Assembly (NCBI RefSeq): GCF_001705665.1
Contig: NZ_MDHA01000053.1
Location: 1-64,000 of the forward strand
Length of the DNA: 64,000 nucleotides
Direction: 5' to 3'
Origin: Thioclava sp. SK-1
Lineage (GTDB): Bacteria > Pseudomonadota > Alphaproteobacteria > Rhodobacterales > Rhodobacteraceae
Positions within the stretch are counted from its first letter, which is position 1. Each line of letters opens with the position of its first letter. The position numbers were made by a program, and so were the translations under genes. The notes beneath the pieces were generated by a model. The model had not been told where the DNA came from. It saw only the letters and a program-made list of their open reading frames with translations, and ran no database searches. Of the stretch, positions 1 to 9,022 are shown piece by piece.

Positions 1-2
1 TC

Positions 3-434
3 GCCGATCTGGATGACATGATTGAAGCCATCGTCAAGGACCTTGCTCCTGAGCTGCTCGAACAGACCGCGATCGGCCTGAACAGCGCGGCGCAATTATT
101 GCTGACGGCTGGCGACAATCCAGAGCGGTTGAAATCCGAAGCCAGCTTTGCCGCCCTGTGCGGCGTCAGTCCCGTGCCTGCGTCTTCTGGCAAAACTGTC
201 CGGCACAGGTTGAACAGAGGCGGTGATCGCGCAGCCAACAGTGCGATCCACATTATCGCCATCGGACGTTTGCGACTGGACCCACGCACTCAAGCCTACA
301 TTGCCAAACGGATCGCTGCCGGAAACTCAAAGCTGGAAGCCATTCGCAGCCTCAAACGTTACATCGCACGCGAAGTCTTCGGCATCATCATGCGCCGCTA
401 CACAGAGATCAATCAGACACAAATCGCCGCTTGA
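3..434 (+). CDS. IS110-family transposase, C-terminal part, runs off the left edge
   Basis: Carries the C-terminal transposase_20 region of IS110/IS1111 elements: a helix-hairpin-like stretch, then the conserved FAALCGVSPVPASSGK segment and a RLNRGGDRAANSAIH segment, both typical of this family. The family's serine-containing C-terminal domain acts with an N-terminal RuvC-like DEDD domain, which is not in the window. The frame is open to the first base, so an ATG at 18 is probably internal. It ends in TGA. No intact partner or terminal repeat is visible, so activity cannot be judged. Confidence 0.8.
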   Translation, partial: ADLDDMIEAIVKDLAPELLEQTAIGLNSAAQLLLTAGDNPERLKSEASFAALCGVSPVPASSGKTVRHRLNRGGDRAANSAIHIIAIGRLRLDPRTQAYIAKRIAAGNSKLEAIRSLKRYIAREVFGIIMRRYTEINQTQIAA

Positions 435-444
435 CTCTTAGAAG

Positions 445-744
445 GGCGTCCAAGGATCGCAGTTCACCGGATCGGCCTGGATCACGACGCTGACCGAGAC
501 AGGCGTGCGCATCTCAATGGATGGACGGGGCCGCTACCTCGATAACATCTTCATCGAACGGCTGTGGCGGTCGCTGAAGCAGGAGGCGATCTATCTCGAA
601 GAGATCAGCGACGGCTTCCAGGCTCGACGCGTCATCAAGGACTGGATGGCATTCTACAACACCGAGCGGCCCCATTCCGCGCTTGATCGGCAGACGCCCG
701 ACGACGCATTCTTCACAACAGAACAGACGCAAAAGGCCGCATGA
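445..744 (+). pseudogene. IS3-family transposase OrfB, 3' fragment (DDE integrase core)
   Basis: The fragment reads QGSQFTG, then SMDGRGRYLDNIFIERLW, then KDWMAFYNTERPHSAL. These are the end of the integrase core (rve/rve_3) of IS3 OrfB, including the region of the catalytic Glu and the FYNTERPHSAL signature. The usual SDQGSQFT start of this block is replaced by unrelated residues just upstream of Gln, marking the break. A GTG at 505 is an in-frame start by chance only. Without the HTH and the first catalytic Asp it cannot be functional. Confidence 0.8.
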
Positions 745-902
745 AACCAGCCAGATTACATCTTAGCTGAGCCGAAAAACTGTCCAAATAACTGGGACTA
801 CTTCAAGGGGACCACCTCAACTATCTCAATATAGCTGGCAATCTTGAATGCCGTTTCATAATCGAAGGCCCCACTTTTGCGGCTCTGTTTCGACATACCT
901 GA

Positions 903-941
903 TGCGATTTTTGTTGAAGAACGACGAACCAAAAAATCGCA
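903..941. repeat. Inverted repeat with 10-bp arms
   Basis: TGCGATTTTT at 903-912 is matched by AAAAATCGCA at 932-941, with a loop of about 19 bases. It sits in a 400-base stretch without genes between the IS debris and tyrS. It could be a terminator-like hairpin or an end of a decayed mobile element. The rest of 745-1082 shows no gene I can support. Confidence 0.4.
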
Positions 942-1082
942 ATCGACCTCCGCGCCGGGCTTTCAGAACGCTTACTCTCAATATCAACCACGGAAGTTAA
1001 ACTAGGACAGTTTCAACGCGGCTTCTATTTTTCGCGATTGAGATGCGCCCCCGGTATACCTAAGGCAAGATGCAACTGCGGT

Positions 1083-1146
1083 CTTTCAGCTTGCTCTAAA
1101 TATCCCGGGGGAGGCTCCATCAGGAGCCGGGGGCAGAGCCCCTCTC
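1083..1146 (-). repeat. REP-like dispersed repeat, copy A
   Basis: Read on the minus strand it starts GAGGGGCTCTGCCCC, has a small hairpin (GGCTCC/GGAGCC), continues CCCCCGGGATATTT and ends GCAAGCTGAAAG. The outer blocks recur at 54654-54737 on the plus strand, while the central hairpin differs. Copy A begins three bases after the tyrS stop codon, so it may also serve as the 3' end of the tyrS transcript. Confidence 0.6.
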
Positions 1147-1148
1147 TT

Positions 1149-2399
1149 TTATTTCACCGTTACTAGCGCGTGGCGCTTTTTGCCTGCGGATAGTTTGACC
1201 GGTGTCTTCAAATCATCTGCGGTGAACATCCTGCCCGCATCGGCGCAGCTGGTATCATCCACCTTAAGACCACCTTCCGAAATCAACCGTTTGCCATCTT
1301 TACCGGTTTTCGCAAGGCCAGAGCGCACAACAAGTTGCGCAAGGCTGATCCCATCGCCAATATCGTCTTGCGACAGTGCCAATAGTGGCAGATCGTCTCC
1401 GGTGCCGCCTTTTTCAAAGACCTCGCGTGCGGTTGCTTCGGCCGCTTTGGCCGCATCGGCGCCGTGCAGCAAGGTTGTGACCTCATTGGCGAGGATGATC
1501 TTACCCTCATTGATCTGTGAGCCTTCCAACGCTCCAAGACGGTTGCATTCCTCTACCGGAAGCTCTGTATACAGCTTCAAGAAGCGGCCCACGTCGGCAT
1601 CTGTCGTATTGCGCCAGAATTGCCAGAATTCATAGGGGCTTAGCATATCGCCATTTAGCCAGATCGCGCCGCCCTGTGATTTCCCCATTTTGCGGCCATC
1701 TGATGTGGTCAGAAGGGGCGTCGTCAACCCATAGATCTCGCCATCCAACACGCGGCGTGTCAGGTCGATTCCGTTGATGATATTACCCCATTGATCCGAT
1801 CCACCCATTTGCAGCAGGCAATTGTAGCGACGGTTCAATTCTAGGAAATCATAGGCTTGCAAGATCATATAGTTGAATTCAAGGAAGGACAGGGATTGCT
1901 CTCGGTCCAGCCGCGATTTCACCGATTCAAAGGAGAGCATCCGGTTGACCGAGAAATGCTTTCCGATGTCGCGCAAAAATTCCAGATAGTTCAGCCCATC
2001 CAGCCATTCGGCATTATTGCGCATCAGCGCGCCGTTCCCGGCCTCACCATACTCAAGGTAGCGCGCGAAAACCTGACCCATACCGGTGATATTTGCATCA
2101 ATCTGTTCGGGGCCCAGCAGTGGGCGTTCATCAGACCGGAAAGACGGATCACCGACTTTGGTTGTGCCGCCCCCCATCAAGGTAATCGGCTTATGCCCTG
2201 TTTTTTGGAACCAGCGCAGCAACATGATATTGAGCAGATGGCCGACATGCAGTGATGCTGCCGTGGCATCATAACCGATATAGGCGGTTACCATCCCTTG
2301 CGATAGGTTCTCATCAAGCTCTTGCAGATCCGTGCAATCGGCAAGGAATCCGCGCTCGATGATGACACGGAGAAACTCTGATTTGGGATGGTAGGTCAT
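1149..2399 (-). CDS. tyrS: Tyrosine--tRNA ligase
   Basis: Class I aminoacyl-tRNA synthetase that charges tRNA-Tyr in the cytoplasm. The HIGH motif is HVGH at residues 51-54 and the KMSKS loop is KMGKS at 237-241, inside [23 protein letters not shown] block near 199 lines the tyrosine/ATP site, and the C-terminus has an S4 RNA-binding fold. The frame is open another 115 codons upstream, but that extension overlaps anmK and has no family similarity. The ATG giving [10 protein letters not shown] yields the normal 416 residues. It is divergent from anmK, with only 59 bases between the starts. Confidence 0.95.
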   Translation of the reverse strand: MTYHPKSEFLRVIIERGFLADCTDLQELDENLSQGMVTAYIGYDATAASLHVGHLLNIMLLRWFQKTGHKPITLMGGGTTKVGDPSFRSDERPLLGPEQIDANITGMGQVFARYLEYGEAGNGALMRNNAEWLDGLNYLEFLRDIGKHFSVNRMLSFESVKSRLDREQSLSFLEFNYMILQAYDFLELNRRYNCLLQMGGSDQWGNIINGIDLTRRVLDGEIYGLTTPLLTTSDGRKMGKSQGGAIWLNGDMLSPYEFWQFWRNTTDADVGRFLKLYTELPVEECNRLGALEGSQINEGKIILANEVTTLLHGADAAKAAEATAREVFEKGGTGDDLPLLALSQDDIGDGISLAQLVVRSGLAKTGKDGKRLISEGGLKVDDTSCADAGRMFTADDLKTPVKLSAGKKRHALVTVK

Positions 2400-2458
2400 C
2401 TGGCTTGTTCCTTTCTTTCGGCCATGCGTATATCGGGTGAACGGGTGAAGGGGAAGCC

Positions 2459-3568
2459 ATGTTGAAAGCTGGGCCTGTTTGGGCAGCCGGTGCGATGTCG
2501 GGAACGTCATTGGACGGTGTGGATGCGGCGCTTTTATTGACCGATGGCGCACGAATATTGGACTTTGGACGTCACGGGTATCGGGCCTTTTCGCAGCAAG
2601 AGCGGGCGGTTTTACATGCTGCTTTGGGGTTGTGGCCGGGTGCGGACGGCGTTGATGCGGCGGCTGAGATCGTGGAAACAGCACATGCCGAGCTGCTAAG
2701 CGATTTTCTGGATGCGGATGTGATTGGGTTTCATGGCCAGACATTGGCGCATGATCCGATGGGGGCAGCAGGGTCGCGCCGCACGCATCAGGCTGGCGAT
2801 GGCGCCATCCTGGCCGAGGTTCTGGGCCGACCTGTTGTGTGGGATTTCCGCTCTGCGGATGTGGAAATGGGCGGGCAGGGCGCGCCTTTGGCGCCGTATT
2901 TTCACTTTGCCTGTGCGAAATGGGCGGGTCTAACGCAGCCTTGCGTGTTTTTGAACCTGGGCGGTGTGGGGAATGTCACCTGGGTTGATCCGCGTAAATC
3001 CGGCCCCGAAGAAGCGGGCGCGGTTTTGGCCTTTGACACTGGGCCTGCCAATGCGCCGATCAATGATTTGATGCGTGCGCGGCGTCAGATGGAACGTGAT
3101 GAAGGCGGCGCGCTTGCGCTGTCGGGGCAGGCGGATCCGGCGGTGGTTGAGACATTCCTTAGCCATCGATATTTCCATAAAATACCCCCCAAATCTCTGG
3201 ATAGAAATGAATTTCGCGACATTCTGGAATTGGTGAATCCGCTTTCAGATGCCGATGCTGTGGCCAGCCTGGTGGCGATTGCCGCAGCCAGTGTCGCGGC
3301 CGGTTTTGATCATTTTCCTTCAGCGCCGGCTGCCGTGCATGTCTGTGGCGGCGGACGGTTGAATGAGGCCGTGATGACAGCGCTTGCGCGCATCCTGCCA
3401 TGCCCAGTCGGCCCGGTAGAGGACCTTGGCCTGAATGGCGATATGTTAGAGGCGCAGGCATTTGCTTATTTGGCGGTGCGTGTTGCACGTGGCTTGCCGA
3501 CATCGGGGCCAAGCACGACCGGGGTCGCAGCCCAAATAGGTGGTGGGCGTCTTAGCCGTCCAAGCTAA
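2459..3568 (+). CDS. anmK: Anhydro-N-acetylmuramic acid kinase
   Basis: Converts 1,6-anhydro-MurNAc from cell-wall turnover to MurNAc-6-phosphate using ATP and water, feeding peptidoglycan recycling. The N-terminal signature [14 protein letters not shown] (residues 14-27) is the family's phosphate-binding loop. [11 protein letters not shown] near 94 carries the HGQT block, and [14 protein letters not shown] near 192 is the second conserved block. The protein is 369 residues, the usual length. GAAGGGGAA lies just before the ATG. It is divergent from tyrS, a common arrangement in Rhodobacteraceae (from memory). Confidence 0.93.
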   Translation: MLKAGPVWAAGAMSGTSLDGVDAALLLTDGARILDFGRHGYRAFSQQERAVLHAALGLWPGADGVDAAAEIVETAHAELLSDFLDADVIGFHGQTLAHDPMGAAGSRRTHQAGDGAILAEVLGRPVVWDFRSADVEMGGQGAPLAPYFHFACAKWAGLTQPCVFLNLGGVGNVTWVDPRKSGPEEAGAVLAFDTGPANAPINDLMRARRQMERDEGGALALSGQADPAVVETFLSHRYFHKIPPKSLDRNEFRDILELVNPLSDADAVASLVAIAAASVAAGFDHFPSAPAAVHVCGGGRLNEAVMTALARILPCPVGPVEDLGLNGDMLEAQAFAYLAVRVARGLPTSGPSTTGVAAQIGGGRLSRPS

Positions 3569-3634
3569 GGGTCAGCCCTTGTCTGCCTTACAGGCATTGG
3601 ATTGGATAGTGATATGATTTTGAAAGGATATCTT

Positions 3635-3877
3635 ATGCGGAAACTTTTGTTCACTTTGCCTTTGGTCCTAGCGGGCTGTTTTGGGCCGGCGCCTTTGGCC
3701 TATGATTACAACGGCCAGATTGTGACTATTGCTAAGGGAAATATCCCGTTAGACCCGGCCGCGCTGTCTGGCCCGGTTGCCGCACGCGCAACCGAGGTGT
3801 GTCAGATGAACGGTTTTGCTTCCTTGTCCTATTTGGGATTGAAACCTGCGGGCCATACGTTCTTTTGCAGCAATTGA
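3635..3877 (+). CDS. Small predicted lipoprotein
   Basis: An 80-residue protein with a short lipoprotein signal: MRKLLFTLPLVLAGC, with the lipobox LAGC putting the acylated Cys at residue 15. The mature part contains two more Cys residues (EVCQMNG and the FFCSN C-terminus) that could form a disulfide. I recognise no domain. An earlier TTG and ATG are in frame, but the start at 3635 has AAAGGA at 3622-3627 and gives a clean signal peptide. It lies downstream of anmK and may be co-transcribed with it. Confidence 0.7.
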   Translation: MRKLLFTLPLVLAGCFGPAPLAYDYNGQIVTIAKGNIPLDPAALSGPVAARATEVCQMNGFASLSYLGLKPAGHTFFCSN

Positions 3878-3883
3878 TACAAG

Positions 3884-3917
3884 CACCACTGCTGCGCCAA
3901 ACTGTGCGGCAGTGGTG
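3884..3917. terminator. Hairpin between convergent genes
   Basis: CACCACTGC at 3884-3892 pairs perfectly with GCAGTGGTG at 3909-3917. It lies between the lipoprotein and mprF stops. No T-run follows on either strand, so intrinsic termination is only a guess. Confidence 0.4.
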
Positions 3918-3933
3918 CGGCGGGGCATATCGT

Positions 3934-6540
3934 TTAGTCCTTGGACAGCAAATTGCGCGCCCCGCCTGAAATCAGCAAGGCTATCTCTGCAAGTGCCAAA
4001 TAGGGCGATGCCCCTGGCGGAATTGCGATATAGCGTGCCTGCCAATTGGGGCGAAATTTCTGTTTGAACCGGCGTAGCCCCTCAAAATTATAAAATGCGC
4101 GACCATGGCGGAAAATCAGATTGCCAAACCGGCTGGTCAGCCGCGCGGAAGGGTGGTCGGACAGACCAGACAGCGGTGCCAGACCAAGGCTTAGCTGCGA
4201 TGTGCCGCGTTCTTTCAGCGCCTCGATCAATGATAGGAACAGGAACTGCATGACCCCGTCGCTGTCGCTGGGGCGGTAGCGCATCAGATCGATGCCCATA
4301 CGGACCGCGCCCGGATCGCCCAGCAAATTGGCAAAGCACAAGATACGCCCGTCGCAGCGGATCAAGGCCAGTTCACATTGGTTCAGATATTCCCGCGAGA
4401 ATCGCCCGACGGAGAAGCCCTTTTCAGCCCCTTTTTGCCCGGCCAGCCACGCGTCGGAAATCTCTTCCAGTGCGTCAAGCAAGCTGTCGGAATGGGGTGG
4501 GGTGCACAGCTCCAGTTGGCGACCATCACGCTGTGCCCGGTTGTATTCGGCCCGCATCGTTTTGAATTTACTACCAGAGAGCGAAAACTCTTGCAGATTG
4601 ACCACCGCCTCCTCGCCCAGTTTATGCAGCGTATAGCCCATATCAATCCACAGCGGCAGGTGGCGTTCTGAGACTTCGTAGAACACTGGCGTGGCACCGT
4701 CGCGGCGCGCGGCCTCGTGGAATTCCCATGCCAGGGCGCGGGCGGGGTCGGTCGCGCCCAACGGGTCGCCCAGAACAATGCGGTAGTTGCGTCGCGTCGC
4801 GAACATCACAAAGGCGCTGCCATCGGTATTCATCACCCGGTTCTTATCCCCCGTCAGGGCCAGCCATCCCTGCGGATCTGGCTGAGCGCGCAAGATCTGT
4901 AGCACATCTTCATCGCTGACTTGTGCGGCAGCGGGCAGCGCGGCACGCGCCGGGCGCAGGGCAAGATACAGCAAAAAACCCAACAGCAGTGCCGACACAA
5001 GCAGGCCTGCACGCAAGGCCGCCGGCGTCGCAGAGGCGGAGGTAAAGTCCAACCACAGTGCGTTGGAATAGGGCACGGCCTTATGCGCCAAGAAGAAAAA
5101 CGCACCGGCAGCGGCCAGCAGACCAATGACCAGGGCGATCCATAATGGAGAAAAGACGCCTTCGGTCAGGCGGGCGCGGCGGTGAAAAGAAGATCGAAAC
5201 GGCAGCAGCGCCAAAAGCGCGAGCACAGACAGGACGGCCGGTTCGATATTCATCCCGTCGATCAGCACGGCTACAGTGGCTGCTGCAATGGCCGCAAGCG
5301 TCAGCAAATAGGCCAGCCGGACACGGCGCATCAACGCATGTGACAACACTATCAACAACACGCCAGACAGCGCGAGGATCAGGGTTCCGCCCTCGGCCAA
5401 GACCGCACCGACCAGATCGACCTCATCGCTGATATGTTGCAACGGAGGCATCATCGCAACCAGCAAGAACCAAAAACCAAGCCCCAGAACGGCGGCGCCC
5501 GACAAGCGCGGCACGACCACTGACAGGGCGGTGGCAATCGGGCGCATTGGTGTTGATACCTCACCGAACAGGCGGGTGGCCCACCCCCCGGCCAAACGTG
5601 CCTCATTCACCAAAACAATTGTGAAAGCCAACGCGAAGGGCACCAGGAAATAAATTACCCGAAACAGCAGCAATGCGGCAGCTGCATCGCCTACCGGAAC
5701 GCTTGCAGGTAGTGCGGTGATCACAACGGTTTCAAACACGCCCACGCCGCCCGGCACATGGCTTAGGATCCCGATCATCGCCGCCGCCGCATATATCGCC
5801 ACGAAGCTGATGAAAGGCGGTGTGCCGATGGGCATTAAAAGCCACAACGTCCCGGCTGCCATAGCGCAATCCAGTGCAGCCACGCCTAACTGGCCAAACA
5901 GCACGCGTGGGGCCGGCATTGCAATGTCATGGCGCCCTAAATGCAACGTTTTTTCTGTGACGGACAGCCAAAGCGCACCGGTGAACACGATTACGGCGGT
6001 GGCGATTGCCAGCAGTTGAACCGTGGATACGCTGACAGGCAGGATCTGTGCTAAGACCGCAGGATGGATTGCCAAGGCGCAGATCCCTACGAGCGTTAGC
6101 CCGATCCCCATCGCGATCGCCACATAGGAGGAGAGAGCCGCGACATCAAACGCGTTCAGCCCGGCGGCAGAATAAATCCGGTATCGTATCGCGCCGCCTG
6201 ATAAAACGCTTATTCCGACTGTGTTACCAAAAGCATAGCCCAAGAACCCGCCCAAAGCGACAGTCCGGGGTGGCAGCGACTTCCCCAGATATTGTAACGC
6301 CCACCAATCATAACCGATCATCGCAATATAGCCCACCGCCGTGGCCGCCAAGGCCCCGATCAGCACCATCGGCGGCGTTGCTCTGGCCCTGGCAATCACA
6401 TGCGCCAGATCAATTGTTAGCAGCAGGTGATGCAGCGCCCATAGCCCAAACAAAAACAGAACCAATCCGATCGCAATGGGGCCAAGCGTGCGCAACCGTG
6501 AGGGAAGCATGTGCATGGCGACAGGGGCTGAAATGGTCAT
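3934..6540 (-). CDS. mprF: MprF-like phosphatidylglycerol lysyltransferase/flippase
   Basis: An 868-residue inner-membrane protein. The N-terminal ~550 residues are a long run of hydrophobic helices (UPF0104-like flippase region, with ILSHVPGGVGVFETV typical of it). The C-terminal ~300 residues are a soluble DUF2156/GNAT-like aminoacyl-transferase domain containing FVMFATRRNYRIVLGDP, KTMRAEYNRAQRDG and YNFEGLRRFKQKFRPNW. The family moves an amino acid (often Lys) from charged tRNA onto phosphatidylglycerol and flips the lipid, lowering surface negative charge; the amino acid used here cannot be read from sequence. The start giving MTISAPVAMH has AGGA nine bases upstream; a 14-codon longer start lacks one. 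Confidence 0.85.
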   Translation of the reverse strand: MTISAPVAMHMLPSRLRTLGPIAIGLVLFLFGLWALHHLLLTIDLAHVIARARATPPMVLIGALAATAVGYIAMIGYDWWALQYLGKSLPPRTVALGGFLGYAFGNTVGISVLSGGAIRYRIYSAAGLNAFDVAALSSYVAIAMGIGLTLVGICALAIHPAVLAQILPVSVSTVQLLAIATAVIVFTGALWLSVTEKTLHLGRHDIAMPAPRVLFGQLGVAALDCAMAAGTLWLLMPIGTPPFISFVAIYAAAAMIGILSHVPGGVGVFETVVITALPASVPVGDAAAALLLFRVIYFLVPFALAFTIVLVNEARLAGGWATRLFGEVSTPMRPIATALSVVVPRLSGAAVLGLGFWFLLVAMMPPLQHISDEVDLVGAVLAEGGTLILALSGVLLIVLSHALMRRVRLAYLLTLAAIAAATVAVLIDGMNIEPAVLSVLALLALLPFRSSFHRRARLTEGVFSPLWIALVIGLLAAAGAFFFLAHKAVPYSNALWLDFTSASATPAALRAGLLVSALLLGFLLYLALRPARAALPAAAQVSDEDVLQILRAQPDPQGWLALTGDKNRVMNTDGSAFVMFATRRNYRIVLGDPLGATDPARALAWEFHEAARRDGATPVFYEVSERHLPLWIDMGYTLHKLGEEAVVNLQEFSLSGSKFKTMRAEYNRAQRDGRQLELCTPPHSDSLLDALEEISDAWLAGQKGAEKGFSVGRFSREYLNQCELALIRCDGRILCFANLLGDPGAVRMGIDLMRYRPSDSDGVMQFLFLSLIEALKERGTSQLSLGLAPLSGLSDHPSARLTSRFGNLIFRHGRAFYNFEGLRRFKQKFRPNWQARYIAIPPGASPYLALAEIALLISGGARNLLSKD

Positions 6541-6843
6541 GGTCAGGTTCCTATGCGATCTAGGCCTAATGGTCGATTTCATGGCCTTGAGGCCAGGTTG
6601 ACTTGCGGTAAGGCGATTAGGCCCCGTGATGCAAGATCAAAACGCCCATGCGGCAGCATAGGCCGACTGGGGCAGGCCAGGCCGCCACACTTTAACGGCG
6701 CAGTGATCGCGTGTGATCTATCGCGCCGCAGGCGGCCTGACATGGCCGGAATTTGAATTTTTTGTAAGAATCGGCCGCCCCGAACACGGTGGTATCTGGC
6801 GCAAGAGAATGCGCTGTCTGGACATATGTTTTGGGGGGATATG
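6541..6843. other. Non-coding gap upstream of mprF
   Basis: About 300 bases between the mprF start and the end of the DUF1537 kinase. It presumably holds the mprF promoter on the minus strand. Several short open frames exist but show no coding character or ribosome sites. I see nothing else I can name. Confidence 0.5.
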
Positions 6844-7860
6844 TTAAGGGGCGGCTGCGATTTGGGCCAGACATGTGGGCGTGCCAAAGCCACCGGATTT
6901 GGTGATCAAACGGGTTGGACGCCCATCAAGCATGATTTGGCAATCGGGCAGGCCGGGCAGCGCTTCGCCCAAGACATCGATCAGGCCAATGCCTGACAGC
7001 TCCATGATACTATCGGCCGTTTCCCCACCCGAACACAGAAGAAGCGCCAGAGGCTGTGCGCAAAGCTGTTGCACGGTGGCGGCAAAGTCCGCCCCGGCGC
7101 GTTGGGGAGAGACAATGTCCGGCCCGGCAACCATCTGCACGATACATAGCTCAGTGTTCAGGGGCCGCGCGTCGGCAACACCATTGGGGGCCAAAATGAC
7201 ATCGGCTGCATGGGTTGCGATCATATGCGCGGTCTGGGCGATCGTGATCGGATCACGCGAGCCGATGGCAAATAAACGCGTTCCCGCAGCGATTTTTGGC
7301 AAATCGGTGTTTCGCCCAGACATTTGACGCGCCAAGGCCCCGGCCAAACCGGCTGCGCCCACCAGAAGGGCATGCCCCGCCTGTGCGACAAGCGCATCCA
7401 GATCGGACTCAGTCATGGCGTCGGGACACTGCGCCTGCGTCCCCATCACCTGTGCGATAGGGATGGGCGTCGCGACACCCGCGCCACGGACATAGCCTGC
7501 AAAAACATGTCGGTTCTGTGCTGGAATGGCGGGGCAGATCAGCACGGGCTGTCCAGGGGCGCGCAATATCTGCGTTTCTGCCCGGGGATGGCCCTTTAAC
7601 CGCGAGTCGATCTTCTTAAACACGCGCGGGATCTTATGTTTGCGTGCCCAATCCGCGACTGCCTGCGTCTTGCGTTCTGCGGCATCTTGTGTGCCTTCGC
7701 GGCTAGCGGTTGATACGGCGATCACCTGTGCCCCGGTGGCGCGTGCGCTCTCCAGATCCGCAGGCCTGCGTGCGGCCACCACATGCAGGCCACGTGCTGC
7801 AAACATCGCTGCGCTGTCCAATGCCCCGGTCAGGTCATCGGCCACAATCAGCAGGCGCAT
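6844..7860 (-). CDS. dtnK: DUF1537 four-carbon acid sugar kinase (DtnK-like)
   Basis: The N-terminal motif LLIVADDLTGALDSAAMFA (residues 3-21) is the signature of the OtnK/DtnK/DenK kinase family, which phosphorylates C4 sugar acids at O4 with ATP. VFKKIDSRLKGHP near 80 and SGGETADSI near 278 are the other conserved blocks. At 338 residues it is shorter than many members. Its ATG overlaps the stop of the upstream pdxA2 gene (ATGA), so the two are translationally coupled. Pairing with PdxA2 favours D-threonate as substrate, but the family has several sugar-acid specificities, so the symbol is tentative. Confidence 0.8.
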   Translation of the reverse strand: MRLLIVADDLTGALDSAAMFAARGLHVVAARRPADLESARATGAQVIAVSTASREGTQDAAERKTQAVADWARKHKIPRVFKKIDSRLKGHPRAETQILRAPGQPVLICPAIPAQNRHVFAGYVRGAGVATPIPIAQVMGTQAQCPDAMTESDLDALVAQAGHALLVGAAGLAGALARQMSGRNTDLPKIAAGTRLFAIGSRDPITIAQTAHMIATHAADVILAPNGVADARPLNTELCIVQMVAGPDIVSPQRAGADFAATVQQLCAQPLALLLCSGGETADSIMELSGIGLIDVLGEALPGLPDCQIMLDGRPTRLITKSGGFGTPTCLAQIAAAP

Positions 7861-8879
7861 CAGCCGATGGCTCCGATCGCACGGCCCGCAGGGGACAATT
7901 GCCCCGCATAGCGTAGCGCAGCAATCAGGCTTTCGTGACGCGCGATCCCCTTGCCTGCGATGTCAAACGCAGTCCCATGGTCAACCGATGTGCGGATGAT
8001 CTGCCCCTTAAGCCCCACGGTAATATTCACGCCTTCATCAATCGACATGACCTTGACCGGGCCGTGGCCTTGATCGTGATAACATGCGACGACTACGTCA
8101 AAATCCCCACGGCCTGCGCGGTAAAACAACGTGTCGGCGGGCAGTGGCCCTTGTACGTCTATTCCTTCGGCGGCGGCGCGTTTGATCCCCGGTTCCAGCT
8201 TCTCTTCCTCCTCGCCCTCTCCAAATAACCCGTTCTCACCAGCATGCGGGTTGATGCCACATACCGCTATACGCGGCGTCTCGCCCGCGGCGGTCAATGT
8301 ATCATGGGCCAGTTTAATCACCTGATAGGTCCGTTCTGGCGTGATCCGGCGTATAGCCTCAATCAGGCCGACATGAGTGGTCAGATGGATCACTTTCATC
8401 TTCGGTGTGGCCAACATCATGGAATAGCTGTCAGTCCCGGTCAATGTCGCCAGAATTTCGGTATGGCCGGGGAAAATATGGCCACCGGCATGCAGCGCCT
8501 CTTTGTTCAGCGGTGCAGTGGCGATGGCAGCCACCTGATGGGCCTGTGCCATCTCAACCGCGATACGCAGAAATTCATATGCTGCATGGCCTGCACGGGC
8601 ATCGACATGGCCAAAGGGCAGGTCGCCTACATCCAACCCCGGATCCACGCAGATCGCGCGCTGGGGTGTCGGCTCAAACGGCAAGGGCGCGCCCGGCGCG
8701 ATCGTTTCGATGTCAAATTGGCATCCGGTTAACGCGGCGGCGCGTGACAACATGGCACCATCGCCCACGACCACGGGGCGGCAAATCTCCCATGTTGCCG
8801 GATCGTTCAGGGTGCGGGCAGTGATTTCGGGACCAATGCCGCAAACGTCGCCCATCGTGATGGCAATGACTGGTTTCAT
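7860..8879 (-). CDS. pdxA2: PdxA2-type 4-phospho-D-threonate dehydrogenase
   Basis: A 339-residue PdxA-family NAD-dependent dehydrogenase/decarboxylase. MGDVCGIGPEI (residues 8-18) and the three metal-site His contexts (TTHVGL, GINPHAGENG, ACYHDQGHGPVK) are intact. True PdxA acts in vitamin B6 synthesis. The neighbouring DUF1537 kinase and divergent DeoR regulator instead point to the PdxA2 branch, which turns 4-phospho-D-threonate (or erythronate) into dihydroxyacetone phosphate and CO2. GGGAGAG precedes the ATG. PdxA proper remains the alternative. Confidence 0.8.
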   Translation of the reverse strand: MKPVIAITMGDVCGIGPEITARTLNDPATWEICRPVVVGDGAMLSRAAALTGCQFDIETIAPGAPLPFEPTPQRAICVDPGLDVGDLPFGHVDARAGHAAYEFLRIAVEMAQAHQVAAIATAPLNKEALHAGGHIFPGHTEILATLTGTDSYSMMLATPKMKVIHLTTHVGLIEAIRRITPERTYQVIKLAHDTLTAAGETPRIAVCGINPHAGENGLFGEGEEEEKLEPGIKRAAAEGIDVQGPLPADTLFYRAGRGDFDVVVACYHDQGHGPVKVMSIDEGVNITVGLKGQIIRTSVDHGTAFDIAGKGIARHESLIAALRYAGQLSPAGRAIGAIG

Positions 8880-9022
8880 GTTGCTCTCCCAATATGGACG
8901 AATCTGCCGTCCTTTGGGATATATTGAACGATTGTGGTGCGAAATGAAAGATACTGAAAGCAGATGATGGAATTTGTTGCCGCACTGCGATAGGCTGGTG
9001 CAAATAGATCAGGAGAGCACAG
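8880..9022. promoter_or_regulatory. Divergent promoter region, pdxA2-dtnK / DeoR regulator
   Basis: A 143-base gap between divergent starts. GAAATGAAAG at 8941-8950 is followed six bases later by GAAAG, direct repeats of the kind found in some DeoR-family operators. No clear dyad was found, so operator placement is a guess. Confidence 0.35.

Larger units (their letters stand above)
1..830 (+). mobile_element. Insertion-sequence debris: IS110 element nested in an IS3 element
   Basis: The 3' part of an IS110-type transposase ends at 434. From about position 450 the frame continues as the 3' half of an IS3-type orfB, without that gene's first half. The join lies only about 16 bases after the IS110 stop, which suggests IS110 inserted into orfB; the missing orfB half should then lie left of the window. 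The IS3 right end is probably within 770-825, where the sequence stops looking like a transposase, but I could not fix the terminal repeat. Confidence 0.6.

Noticed and set aside
2400-2744. N-terminal extension of tyrS by 115 codons
   Set aside because: It overlaps the start of anmK, has no family similarity, and the internal ATG gives the standard TyrS length.
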